A stretch of DNA of 64,000 bases from Aurantimicrobium minutum. Lineage in GTDB: Bacteria > Actinomycetota > Actinomycetes > Actinomycetales > Microbacteriaceae. The notes beneath the pieces were generated by a model that saw only the letters and a program-made list of their open reading frames with translations, searched no databases and was not told where the DNA came from. The stretch is taken from assembly GCF_002355535.1 (NCBI RefSeq), contig NZ_AP017457.1:62001-126000 (forward strand), in the 5' to 3' direction. Positions 24,009-32,808 of this stretch are shown one piece after another. The translations under genes were made by a program, and so were the position numbers. Positions within the stretch are counted from its first letter, which is position 1; each line of letters starts with the position of its first letter.

Positions 24009-25119
24009 CTGCTTCCTCCAGCTCCTCGTCAGATACACCAGGCTTGATGTTCTTTGCGACGAGAACGAGGAGAGCGGTAACGACGGTACCGATAGCGATT
24101 GCTACCAAGTACAGAGGCCAGTTACCTACGAGGCCGAATACCCACAGACCACCGTGAGGTGCGCGGAGGGTGCAGCCAAATGCTCCAACGAGAGCACCTG
24201 CAGTTGCAGAACCGATCATGATCGAAGGAATCACACGGATGGGGTCAGCAGCAGCGAAGGGGATAGCACCTTCGGTGATGAAGGATGCACCAAGAACCCA
24301 TGCAGCCTTACCGTTCTGACGCTCAGCGTTCGAGAATGCGCTCTTACGGAGAACAGTCGCGAGTGCGAGACCCAGAGGAGGTGTCATACCTGCAGCCATA
24401 ACGATAGCCATGACGACGAAGCGTACGTCGTCGTCTGCAGCGGTTGCACCAGCCTCAGTAAGACCAGCTGCTGCGAAGGTGTATGCCACCTTGTTGACGG
24501 GACCACCCATGTCGAATGCCATCATGAGACCGAGAACGATACCCAGGAGGATAACGCTTCCACCGGAAAGACCGGTCAGCCATGCGTTCAGTGCGTCCAT
24601 GAGAGCCTTCAGTGGACCACCGAGGATCACGAGCATCAGACCACCGGTGACGAAGGTTGCAATCAAAGGAATCACAACAACAGGCATCATGGGGCGGAAC
24701 CAGCCAGCAACCTTGAGGCGGCTGAGCCAGAGTGCTACGAAACCTGCGAGGAAACCGGTGATCAAACCACCGAGGAATCCGGCGCCAACGGTACCAGCGA
24801 TGGCACCACCAACGAAACCGGGAGCAAGACCTGGACGGTCAGCAATTGCGTACGCAATAAAACCTGACAGTACGGGTACGAGGAAGCCGAAGGTTGCTGC
24901 ACCAACGGCGAACATTACGTAGGCCCAGTCGTGAGCCGACAGTGGGTTGAAGCCCGCTGCCAGGAACTCGCCCTGGTCCTGGTAAACGATGTCATAACCA
25001 CCGATTGCGAACGACAGAGCGATAAGGATACCGCCGGCCGCCACGAAGGGGATCATGTAGGAAACACCGGTCATCAGCCATTGGCGGATGCGTGTTCCTG
25101 TTCCTGAATTACTAGACAA
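24001..25119 (-). CDS. Fructose PTS permease, EIIC subunit
   Basis: 372 residues from TTG 25119, preceded by GGAGG at six bases; it forms the sugar channel. About nine or ten membrane segments are visible, and the family-typical TGVSYMIPFVAAGGILIALS and FITEGAIPFAAADP are present. In many bacteria this domain is fused to EIIA and EIIB as one FruA; here it is a separate protein. An 80-base gap with a CCTGC/GCAGG hairpin (25165-25181) separates it from the EIIB gene upstream. Confidence 0.92.
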   Translation of the reverse strand: MSSNSGTGTRIRQWLMTGVSYMIPFVAAGGILIALSFAIGGYDIVYQDQGEFLAAGFNPLSAHDWAYVMFAVGAATFGFLVPVLSGFIAYAIADRPGLAPGFVGGAIAGTVGAGFLGGLITGFLAGFVALWLSRLKVAGWFRPMMPVVVIPLIATFVTGGLMLVILGGPLKALMDALNAWLTGLSGGSVILLGIVLGLMMAFDMGGPVNKVAYTFAAAGLTEAGATAADDDVRFVVMAIVMAAGMTPPLGLALATVLRKSAFSNAERQNGKAAWVLGASFITEGAIPFAAADPIRVIPSIMIGSATAGALVGAFGCTLRAPHGGLWVFGLVGNWPLYLVAIAIGTVVTALLVLVAKNIKPGVSDEELEEAVA

Positions 25120-25199
25120 TTGTGGCCTCCAATGCCTCATTGCATTTTTATTGGTGTTACTGAACCTGCCGTCTCAGCAGGAACTCTGTGGGGAATCTA

Positions 25200-25631
25200 C
25201 TACTTGCTTCCAAAGAGGCGACCGAAGAACCCAGGCTTGTCGCCGGAGTCCTTTTTGGGTGCTTTTTCCGCTGCAGGAGCAGCTTTCGGTGCTGCGGGTG
25301 CAGCTCCGCCATCCTTGGGGAGGGTGGCGATGGATGACACAGCCTGAGCAACGACGTTGTCTGCGTCTGCAAGAGCCTTGCTCACGCCAATCTGAAGGAA
25401 AGGCTTGCCGTTGAAACGTGAACGGTCCTTGACCTCAAGATCGGTGGCGAAGATGACAACGTCAGCTTCGTCGATTGTGGACTGCTTCATGGGGGATGAA
25501 CCTGCGGAACCCTGGGTCTCTACAGTGATCTCGTAGCCAGCCTTCTTGGCTGCCTGCTCGAGAGCCTCAGCTGCCATATAGGTGTGGGCAATACCGGTGA
25601 TGCAGGATGTTACTGCGACAATTTTGGTCAT
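25200..25631 (-). CDS. Fructose PTS EIIB subunit
   Basis: 143 residues. The phosphocysteine is Cys10 in VTSCITGIAHTYMAAE, the fructose-type EIIB signature. The folded domain ends around residue 100; the remainder is an alanine/proline/lysine-rich tail ending GFFGRLFGSK, resembling the linkers that join EIIB to EIIC in fused permeases. The start shares one base with the EIIA stop (TAATG). Confidence 0.93.
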   Translation of the reverse strand: MTKIVAVTSCITGIAHTYMAAEALEQAAKKAGYEITVETQGSAGSSPMKQSTIDEADVVIFATDLEVKDRSRFNGKPFLQIGVSKALADADNVVAQAVSSIATLPKDGGAAPAAPKAAPAAEKAPKKDSGDKPGFFGRLFGSK

Positions 25632-26092
25632 TATTGCTGTACCTCTCGGGTGATAATCGCTGCGATCTCGGCGCCGGTGTTAGCGTCGCGCAATGATTGA
25701 CGGAAGTCTTCGTGCACAAGCTTGCGAGCCAGTGCAGCGAGGATGTGGAGATGCTTGTCATCTGCACCATCTGGTGCAGCGATCAAGAAAATGAGGTGGG
25801 CGGGACCATCCGCTGCGCCGAAGTTCACACCTTCAACGCTGGTAGCTACAGCAACCGAAGGAACCGTGACGTGAGCTGAACGTGCGTGAGGAATACCAAT
25901 GCCGCCAGGAAGACCGGTCGCCATCTGTTCTTCGCGTGCACGAACGTCGGCGAGGAAACCATCGAGGTCAGTAACACGACCGTCGTTAGCAAGCTTGACG
26001 GCGAGCTGACGGGTTGCGTCTTCCTTGGTCTCGGCTACTAGACCAACGATGACAATGTCTTCGGTGGTTAGTGCGACGGTTGCGTCAGTCAT
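25631..26092 (-). CDS. Fructose PTS EIIA subunit
   Basis: 153 residues of the mannitol/fructose EIIA type. The phosphohistidine is His69 in GGIGIPHARS. It receives phosphate from HPr and passes it to the EIIB cysteine. The gene overlaps fruK upstream by four bases (ATGA) and EIIB downstream by one, so the three are translated in step. Confidence 0.93.
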   Translation of the reverse strand: MTDATVALTTEDIVIVGLVAETKEDATRQLAVKLANDGRVTDLDGFLADVRAREEQMATGLPGGIGIPHARSAHVTVPSVAVATSVEGVNFGAADGPAHLIFLIAAPDGADDKHLHILAALARKLVHEDFRQSLRDANTGAEIAAIITREVQQ

Positions 26093-27075
26093 ACGTGGAG
26101 CTCCTTAATTGCGGTGGTGTGGCTTGGGTTAACAACAGTGTGAACTGCCGTAATAGTAATGTCTTTTGGACCCGGAACAGTGGTGGCAGGCAATTGCACG
26201 GCGGCCGAGCCCCAGGCCACTGCTGTTGAGATGCGTGCAATATCGCCAGATTCTGAATCAGATTCTTCTTCCGAAAGTGAGACATCAGCACTGAGATATC
26301 CGGCGAGGGTGCTGTCTCCAGCACCGACTGTGCTCTCTGGAGTGACAGGTTCGTGACCTGCCCAGATGCTTCCTCGGCTGTTGACCAGAAGTGCTCCGTT
26401 CTCCCCGAGGCTCACCACAATGGCGGCACTGGGGTTACCGAGCATGGTCTGAGCAAAGTCAACAACATCCCCAACGGTGGGAAGTTCCCGGCCAGCTAAT
26501 TCTTCTAACTCTTCGTGGTTAGGTTTCATCACATCAGCTACACCCGCGTGTGCAATTTCTTTGAATGCAGGGCCGGAACTGTCGACGGCGAAACGAACGC
26601 CGTGCTCGTGAGCGAGCTTGCCGAGAGCAACATAGAAGGATCCATCGAGACCCGGAGGCAAACTTCCTGCAGCAACGAGCCACTCGGGTTCAGTCTCGAG
26701 CAGGCCAGCTATTTGGGCTAGGAGTGAAGAGACTTCGTCTGCGCTCAGTGACGGGCCTGTCTCATTGATCTTGGTGGTGTCGCCCTGGGCATCAACGATG
26801 GTGATGTTCTGGCGAACCTCATCATTGATGCGAGTCGTGATGGTCTGGATTCCTGATTGCGTCAGGGCCTTTTCAATCCAGACACCCACAGAGGCATCTG
26901 CAGGGAAAACGGCGGCAGTGTCGACGCCGTTTTTGTGCAGCGCACGAGAAACGTTAATTCCCTTGCCTGCAGGGTCTTTGTGCTTGCTGGTTGATCGGTT
27001 GACTTCACCCTGCTCGAACTTCTCTACCTCGAGGGTGAGATCCAGACTGGGGTTAGCGGTCACAGTGATGATCAT
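26089..27075 (-). CDS. fruK: 1-phosphofructokinase
   Basis: 328-residue PfkB-family sugar kinase. It phosphorylates fructose 1-phosphate, the product of the adjacent PTS, to fructose 1,6-bisphosphate. Signatures are ITVTANPSLDLTLEV at the N-terminus, KGINVSRAL (substrate contact) and VGAGDSTLAGYL near residue 245, with the catalytic aspartate. It overlaps fruR by four bases and EIIA by four. A serine/glutamate-rich insertion (SLSEEESDSESGD) follows the active site and is unusual. Confidence 0.95.
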   Translation of the reverse strand: MIITVTANPSLDLTLEVEKFEQGEVNRSTSKHKDPAGKGINVSRALHKNGVDTAAVFPADASVGVWIEKALTQSGIQTITTRINDEVRQNITIVDAQGDTTKINETGPSLSADEVSSLLAQIAGLLETEPEWLVAAGSLPPGLDGSFYVALGKLAHEHGVRFAVDSSGPAFKEIAHAGVADVMKPNHEELEELAGRELPTVGDVVDFAQTMLGNPSAAIVVSLGENGALLVNSRGSIWAGHEPVTPESTVGAGDSTLAGYLSADVSLSEEESDSESGDIARISTAVAWGSAAVQLPATTVPGPKDITITAVHTVVNPSHTTAIKELHV

Positions 27076-27833
27076 GCCACCACCACATCAGGGCCAGACA
27101 TCTCAATTTCAAGCAAGTGCTCGTGGTCGATGTCGCTATCGGTGATGACCGTATCAATACGACTCATTGGTGCAACATGACCAAAGTCTTCACGACCAAA
27201 CTTGGTGTGGTCAGCAAGCACGACGGTGCGTCGCGCTGCATCGACGAATGCACTCTTGATACGGGCTTCTTCCAAATCAGGAGTGGTGAGTCCGCGTTCT
27301 GGGGTGAGGCCATTGATGCCTAAGAAAGCAACATCAACGGAGAGGGACTTCAAAGCGTCTTCAGGCCAGGAGCCCACCATGGCCAACGTGATGGGGCGAA
27401 CGTGTCCGCCAAGGAGATGAAGCTGAATGTTGGGGCGAGTGGCCAATACAGCAGCAATGGGGATGGAGTTGGTGACAACCGTGAGTTCAATGTCTTGGGG
27501 AAGTAGCGCAGCAAGGCGTGCTGTAGTTGTTCCGGCGTCCAAGATGATGGATCCGCCTGCGGGAACCTCGGAGAGCGCCATCCGAGCAATGCGTTCTTTC
27601 TCTGCGGAGAGAACACCTTCGCGATAGGTGACGTCAGGTTCGACACTGAGGCGATCGACGGGGATAGCTCCACCGTGTGCACGGTGCAAGAGGCCACGTC
27701 GTTCTAAAACGGTGAGATCACGACGAATAGTTTCGGGAGTGACATCGAGTTCTTCCGCGAGAGTGCGGACTTCCACACGACCTTCGTGACGCGCCTTGGC
27801 CAAAATGGCCTGGTGGCGTTCAGGTGCGTACAT
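27072..27833 (-). CDS. fruR: DeoR-family fructose operon repressor
   Basis: 253 residues. The N-terminal winged helix has the DeoR pattern RHQAILAKARHEGRVEV followed by ELDVTPETIRRDLTVLERRG. The C-terminal sugar-phosphate-sensing domain has ILDAGTTTARLA and VLADHTKFGR. It probably represses the PTS operon and the divergent enzyme I gene until fructose 1-phosphate binds; the effector is inferred from family and context. First gene of the leftward operon. Confidence 0.92.
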   Translation of the reverse strand: MYAPERHQAILAKARHEGRVEVRTLAEELDVTPETIRRDLTVLERRGLLHRAHGGAIPVDRLSVEPDVTYREGVLSAEKERIARMALSEVPAGGSIILDAGTTTARLAALLPQDIELTVVTNSIPIAAVLATRPNIQLHLLGGHVRPITLAMVGSWPEDALKSLSVDVAFLGINGLTPERGLTTPDLEEARIKSAFVDAARRTVVLADHTKFGREDFGHVAPMSRIDTVITDSDIDHEHLLEIEMSGPDVVVA

Positions 27834-27853
27834 GGGACTCCGTCGTCGAATTA

Positions 27854-27949
27854 TTTCTGTCAGAAAACCAACAGAAATGTTTGTTTATCTTTTTTTACTC
27901 CCGATTCCACTTGTTTGTCAACCCAAAACGGGGGTATCGTTGTGTTTGT
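27854..27949. promoter_or_regulatory. Divergent fruR/ptsI control region with candidate FruR sites
   Basis: Contains a perfect dyad TTTCTG-T-CAGAAA (27854-27866) and three direct TGTTTGT repeats at 27878-27884, 27912-27918 and 27943-27949, 34 and 31 bases apart (about three helical turns). DeoR-type repressors commonly bind repeated short elements and form loops between them. Both promoters must lie in this 227-base gap. Assignment to FruR is inference. Confidence 0.5.
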
Positions 27950-28060
27950 GCCCGTTTTTGTGTGGGCCGGACAAATACTTAGGCACGAAGTGCCTCGTTA
28001 TCCTTGATGCTTGAGGGTGACAACTAAGGTCTTTATCCCTCTTGATTAGTAGGAGCAGCA

Positions 28061-29704
28061 ATGGAGCTCACCGGAATTGGCGTCGGACGCGGCATCGCCG
28101 CAGGCCCTATCAAACGGATGCCCGAGCCTCTGGCAGAGCCAGCTGATATCCAGCGCACAGCGGATGCTGAAACAGAAATTGCTGCCGCACAACACTCTCT
28201 TTCTGAAGTAGGCCAGTGGTTGCGTGAGCGCGGCGTCAAAGCCGGTGGCGAAGCCAAGGACGTTCTTGACGCACAAGCATTGATGGCTGGTGACCCAGCA
28301 TTGGCAAAAGATATTGCCAAGCGGATCGAATCCGGCAAAACCGCAGAACGTGCCGTTTTCGATGCGTTCTCTTCTTTCCAGAAAATGCTCGAAAGCATGG
28401 GCGGCTACATGGGAGAACGTGCTGCCGATCTAGCTGATGTGGCTCAGCGAGTTATTGCTTCTTTGCGTGGAGTTCCAGCACCAGGTGTTCCCGAATCCGA
28501 TGAGCCTTTCATTCTTGTCGCTCATGACCTCGCCCCTGCTGACACGGCACTGCTCGATTTCACCAAAGTGTATGCCCTCGTCACTCGTGATGGTGGCCCC
28601 ACCTCACACACCGCCATTCTTGCGCGAGCAAAATCTATTCCCGCCATCGTGGGTGTGGGCGCCGGTGCTGAAGAACTTTCTGACGACACTCTCGTTGTCG
28701 TCAATGCGGGAACCTCCACCATCAGTGCGGGCGTGAGCCAGGCAGAGGTAGATGCTGCTCTGATCAAGCGTGCCGAATGGCTGGAGGCATCCAACGCTCC
28801 CATTACTGATGGAGCACTCAAGGATGGTCACAAAGTTCCCCTGCTGGCTAACTTGGGCTCACCTAAGGAAGCAGCTGGAGCAATTGCTCTGGGTGCTGAG
28901 GGTGTTGGTCTGTTTCGCACCGAGTTCCTCTTCCTTGATTCTCAAACAGCGCCCACCGTTGCAGAACAGGAAGCCCAATACACTGAACTTCTTGCAGCAT
29001 TCCCAGGCAAGAAGGTCGTTGTTCGTGCACTGGATGCTGGAGCAGATAAGCCCTTGGCATTCCTCAACGCCGACAAAGAAGAAAACCCAGCACTGGGACT
29101 TCGTGGTCTTCGTGCCCTGCGTGTGAAAGAGAACATTCTTCGCGATCAACTCACTGCACTGGTCAACGCACAAAACAAAACAGAAGCAGATCTGTGGGTC
29201 ATGGCACCCATGGTTGCCGATGCGGAAGAGACTGACTACTTCGTTGGGCTGTGCCGTGAACTGGGACTACGTGTTCCAGGTGTGATGGCTGAGGTTCCTT
29301 CCTTGGCCTTGGTCGCTGAACAGGTCTTGGAGTCTGCAGACTTCGTCAGCATTGGTACCAACGACCTCACGCAATACACCATGGCCGCTGATCGCATGCT
29401 CGGCACCGTCGGCTCCTACCAAGACCCATGGCACCCAGCAGTGTTGCGCCTGATCAAGGAGCTCGGTGTTGCTGGCAAGGCAACGGGCAAGCCCGTGGGT
29501 GTCTGTGGTGAAGCAGCAGCTGATCCCAACCTGGCCATCGTGCTCGTTGGTTTGGGTGTCACCACCTTAAGCATGACTCCAGCTGCACTTGCTGATGTTC
29601 GTGCAGCGCTGTTGACGGTGACCCTTGAAGAGGCACAGGCCCGTGCAGCAAGAGCACTCAATGGCCGGACAGCAGCACAGGCACGCAAGCTCGGCAGCGA
29701 ATAA
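28061..29704 (+). CDS. ptsI: PTS enzyme I (phosphoenolpyruvate-protein phosphotransferase)
   Basis: 547 residues. It starts the phosphate relay by taking phosphate from phosphoenolpyruvate and giving it to HPr. The active histidine is His183 in GGPTSHTAILAR. The PEP-binding barrel has GVGLFRTEFLFLD, SIGTNDLTQYTMAADR and the cysteine motif GVCGEAA. It is somewhat shorter than the 570 or so residues of E. coli. It stands alone on the plus strand, divergent from fruR. Confidence 0.96.
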   Translation: MELTGIGVGRGIAAGPIKRMPEPLAEPADIQRTADAETEIAAAQHSLSEVGQWLRERGVKAGGEAKDVLDAQALMAGDPALAKDIAKRIESGKTAERAVFDAFSSFQKMLESMGGYMGERAADLADVAQRVIASLRGVPAPGVPESDEPFILVAHDLAPADTALLDFTKVYALVTRDGGPTSHTAILARAKSIPAIVGVGAGAEELSDDTLVVVNAGTSTISAGVSQAEVDAALIKRAEWLEASNAPITDGALKDGHKVPLLANLGSPKEAAGAIALGAEGVGLFRTEFLFLDSQTAPTVAEQEAQYTELLAAFPGKKVVVRALDAGADKPLAFLNADKEENPALGLRGLRALRVKENILRDQLTALVNAQNKTEADLWVMAPMVADAEETDYFVGLCRELGLRVPGVMAEVPSLALVAEQVLESADFVSIGTNDLTQYTMAADRMLGTVGSYQDPWHPAVLRLIKELGVAGKATGKPVGVCGEAAADPNLAIVLVGLGVTTLSMTPAALADVRAALLTVTLEEAQARAARALNGRTAAQARKLGSE

Positions 29705-29741
29705 AGCTTCTGCAGGGGAGACGACCTGCAGAAATACAAAA

Positions 29742-29774
29742 GACCCGGCCTTCCTCGAAGGGCCGGGTCTTTTT
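29742..29774. terminator. Strong bidirectional terminator after ptsI
   Basis: GACCCGGCC (29742-29750) pairs with GGCCGGGTC (29761-29769), flanked by AAAA on the left and TTTTT on the right, so it can stop transcription of ptsI and of the convergent surface-protein genes. A second hairpin TTCTGCAGG/CCTGCAGAA (29708-29733) precedes it. Confidence 0.9.
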
Positions 29775-29790
29775 AATGTGATTGTTCTAG

Positions 29791-31212
29791 CTATCGGGTT
29801 TTGAAGAATCTCTTCATCAACGATGCCCCAATGCCAAATAGGAATGCACCAATTGCCAAGCCGAGTGGACTCTTAAAATCAGTACCGGTTTGAGCCAGGG
29901 ATGCAGAAGTTGAAGAGCTTGAACCTGTTTGCGTTGAATTGGTGGAATTGGAATTTCCTCCATTGTTTCCGTTGGGAGTCACTGCTGAACTCTCCACTAC
30001 CGTCTGACCGGAACGTTGACCAATGACATAACGACCAGGAACGGTTGTGTTGAGCGACTGGCTAACGAGTGCGTTTGGTTGTCCATTTACTAACGTTGAT
30101 AGGTCTACGTTTCGCTGAATCTCAGTCCAATCGATGACTCGGGTAGTCGAATTGAAAGTTCCCCAGCCTATTGCTGCACTACGAACTGCTTGTCCAAGGT
30201 CAGGCATAAGTTCTACATATGCAGCGCTGTCTTGCGAAACATCCTGCAGAGTTGTAACCGTCAGGGGTGAGGAACATGCGGAATCAGTCCAAAGCGATAC
30301 CGTCGAATTCGATTCTTTCTTGAGATAGGCGATTGGGTCGTTGTTCGTGTCAAACGGATCCTGTACACCGCTGGTCAAATTTCCAAGCCACAAGCTGTTA
30401 TTTGAGGCGCTGAGACATCCAGAGTTTAGGTACTTTGCGTCTAGGGACTGGGCGATATTGCTTCCTACCTCCACCCCATTAGCAAGATTGATGAATAACG
30501 CGGGGCCGGGATAACCCGAGTTTGCCGCTATTCCCGTGATCTGGTCGAAGTTAAAGTAAGCATTGAAATCACCACTGCCAAGGTCAATGAGGACAAGCTG
30601 GAAGCTCACGTTGCTTGAACTGTTGTTGGCATCTAAAAGATGTTCCCAAGCAAAAATAATTGCAGCATGGCTATCGATAACGGTTTGCGCTGTCCAGAAA
30701 TTTGATATCGATGGGTCGAACTCTAAATCAGTTCCAAAGGGGAACATTGCTGATGAATTTGAACTTGAAATCAAGTTTGGCATCGTCTTCCCAGCCCAAT
30801 TGTCAGGATTGGCAAAAAAGATTCCACCGTCTATTGATGGCCACGCAGACGAATAATTCTGACCAAAAAAGTTCACTGAGAAGCCGAAAGGGACAGCACT
30901 TGTACGAGAAGACCCATCTGGAGGTGTACCAGCTGAACATGTGAATGTCCCATCGTCGTAGCTTCGTTTGAGGAAAGGGCCATGTGCTGTAATGCCATGG
31001 TATGTACAGGTGGTGCCGGTAGGAACATAAAGCAAAGAAGAATCTCCGCCCATGTCCCCGAAAGTCTCGAGATAGGTCTTGTTAGGCGCGTCAACCCAAG
31101 AGGTGCCCTGAGGGGTGAACGAATTTACTGGGGTATTTGCCTGTGCGATTGTTGGGGTCGAAACCAACAACGCAGTGGCAAAAACCGCAGCCCACACGTG
31201 GGTTCTTTTCAT
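29791..31212 (-). CDS. Large secreted surface protein with LAQTG sortase signal (NIDO-like region)
   Basis: 473 residues from ATG 31212. A signal peptide (about 1-25, ending TIAQAN) is followed by an extracellular region with few charges and many S/N/T. Residues roughly 95-220 (FFGQNYSSAWPSIDGGIFF ... VIFAWEHLLDANN ... FQLVLIDLG) resemble the nidogen-type NIDO fold by eye, unproven. A G/N/S/T-rich stalk leads to LAQTG at 439, a hydrophobic helix and a basic end: a sortase anchor of the LAxTG class. No sortase is in the window. It overlaps the upstream surface gene by ATGA. Function unknown; adhesion is a guess. Confidence 0.7.
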   Translation of the reverse strand: MKRTHVWAAVFATALLVSTPTIAQANTPVNSFTPQGTSWVDAPNKTYLETFGDMGGDSSLLYVPTGTTCTYHGITAHGPFLKRSYDDGTFTCSAGTPPDGSSRTSAVPFGFSVNFFGQNYSSAWPSIDGGIFFANPDNWAGKTMPNLISSSNSSAMFPFGTDLEFDPSISNFWTAQTVIDSHAAIIFAWEHLLDANNSSSNVSFQLVLIDLGSGDFNAYFNFDQITGIAANSGYPGPALFINLANGVEVGSNIAQSLDAKYLNSGCLSASNNSLWLGNLTSGVQDPFDTNNDPIAYLKKESNSTVSLWTDSACSSPLTVTTLQDVSQDSAAYVELMPDLGQAVRSAAIGWGTFNSTTRVIDWTEIQRNVDLSTLVNGQPNALVSQSLNTTVPGRYVIGQRSGQTVVESSAVTPNGNNGGNSNSTNSTQTGSSSSTSASLAQTGTDFKSPLGLAIGAFLFGIGASLMKRFFKTR

Positions 31213-32732
31213 TTCTTGCGTGCCAGACGTCGAGCACCAAAAGCTGCCAGAGCACCAATAATGAGCAAGGAAGCCGCGGAGAGAGTCAGAGGTGCCCCAT
31301 GAATACCAGTGTTTGCGAGTGCTGCTGAGGAACAATCAGAACCGGTGACGGTCAAGCTGACCGTCGCCACAGCAGTAGATGTGCCGTCGCTACCGGAAAT
31401 TGTGTATGACGAGGTCGGCAAGGCACATGTAACTGTTCCTGAAATGACCCCTGTCGCGGAGTTGAATGAAAGACCAGAAGGCAACCCAGGAGAAATCGAA
31501 TATGTGACTGTGCCACTCAGACCAGATGCAGTAAGCGCCGCACTTGAGAAGGCAGTACCTGTGGTCTCATTGAGAACCTGGTTATTGGGTCCAAGATACT
31601 CACCTACGAGGTAGAAATTAGTAATGGTTGGTGAAGAGAACCACAGTGCTCCACCAGCGCCAACATATGCAAAGTGTGAACTCGTCTGTTTTGATGGAGC
31701 AATCATCGTCTCCCATTGGACGCCCGGGAGTGTCAGTACTGTCGGCGAACTCATCGTGCTAGTTGGGTAGACCATAAATTTGCTCCCAGCTGCTCGTGTG
31801 GTCACGAACAGTTGGGAGTTATCTGCCGATAGGGCGATATCTGCAGGGGTATTCGGCACATTCGCAGTCGTCGCCACAGAACCAAAAGAGCCATTGGGGT
31901 TGATTGCTATTTTCTTAATCCATGAGTTTGCAGTCGCACCTGACACGGTGCTGGAAACATAAAGAAACTGGCCGTCGCTCGTGATAGCGAGACCATAAGG
32001 TTGCGCTCCTGGAGAAGGATATAAACCAAATTCAGTTTGAGATACAACGGTATTGTCAGAAACTTTGAGGCTTGCATAGCCTGAGTAACCAGGGGCGAGG
32101 CCTGCATATGCACTGAACGCCACGAAATAGTATTGGCCGTTCGGTGAGACGGTGACTCGCCAAGGGCTCATGAGTTTCTTGGAGGGATCGGTTGTGGAAG
32201 TCACTTCGACGGTAGCCGTGACGGTGTTTGTAACGGTGTTAATAACGCTGATTGTGCCGCTTTTCTCGTTGGCTGCGTAAAGTGTTTGTCCATTTGGCGT
32301 AATCGCGAGGCCTGCGACTTGGCGCCCTGTTGTGATTGTCGACCTGATAACAGGGGTGCTTCCGGAAATGTCGATGACATAAATTGTCGAAGGTTGAGTT
32401 GTGTCAGTCGGCTCACCTGCGGCATATAGTTTTGTACCGTCAGGAGACAACACGATATATGTGATTCGCCTATCGGTAATACTCGAAAGAGTGTAAGTGG
32501 CAGTAACCGTGTTTGTTGAGGTATCGAAGTATTGAAGTTGCTTCGAGCTTTCGGACATCACGTAAAGCCTCGAACCATCACTAGACAGCGCAACGTTTGT
32601 TGGGTTATCGCCCGCGGGAATGGTCGAGACAAGCACAGGTGTAGCGGACGCCGAGATTGCGACGCCCGCGATAAGACCTAGTGTTGCAATGAGAACGGCG
32701 GTGACCTTGGACAGCCCGGACAGACGGCGCAT
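31209..32732 (-). CDS. Surface-anchored YVTN beta-propeller protein with LANTG sortase signal
   Basis: 507 residues. A signal peptide (about 1-30) is followed by YVTN-type propeller repeats (about 35-370), visible as recurring LSPDGTKLYAAGE, ITPNGQTLYAANE and VSPNGQYYFVAF with VINTVTNTVTATV between. A putative Ig-like He_PIG domain follows (LPSGLSFNSATGVISGTV, about 375-465), then LANTG at 472, a membrane helix and RRLARKK. Such propellers act as surface binding scaffolds. It is translated just ahead of the second LAxTG protein and lies downstream of a TetR regulator. Confidence 0.8.
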   Translation of the reverse strand: MRRLSGLSKVTAVLIATLGLIAGVAISASATPVLVSTIPAGDNPTNVALSSDGSRLYVMSESSKQLQYFDTSTNTVTATYTLSSITDRRITYIVLSPDGTKLYAAGEPTDTTQPSTIYVIDISGSTPVIRSTITTGRQVAGLAITPNGQTLYAANEKSGTISVINTVTNTVTATVEVTSTTDPSKKLMSPWRVTVSPNGQYYFVAFSAYAGLAPGYSGYASLKVSDNTVVSQTEFGLYPSPGAQPYGLAITSDGQFLYVSSTVSGATANSWIKKIAINPNGSFGSVATTANVPNTPADIALSADNSQLFVTTRAAGSKFMVYPTSTMSSPTVLTLPGVQWETMIAPSKQTSSHFAYVGAGGALWFSSPTITNFYLVGEYLGPNNQVLNETTGTAFSSAALTASGLSGTVTYSISPGLPSGLSFNSATGVISGTVTCALPTSSYTISGSDGTSTAVATVSLTVTGSDCSSAALANTGIHGAPLTLSAASLLIIGALAAFGARRLARKK

Positions 32733-32808
32733 TTTTACTCCAAAACATAAATAACTTATTTATGTATTTAGAATACATTACAGATTAAGTTCCAAGTAGC
32801 CAAAAGGA

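Noticed and set aside
24154-24867. 237-codon plus-strand frame inside the EIIC gene
   Set aside because: The product is unusually rich in C, H, T and E, as expected of an antisense reading of membrane-protein codons; the EIIC frame is convincing.
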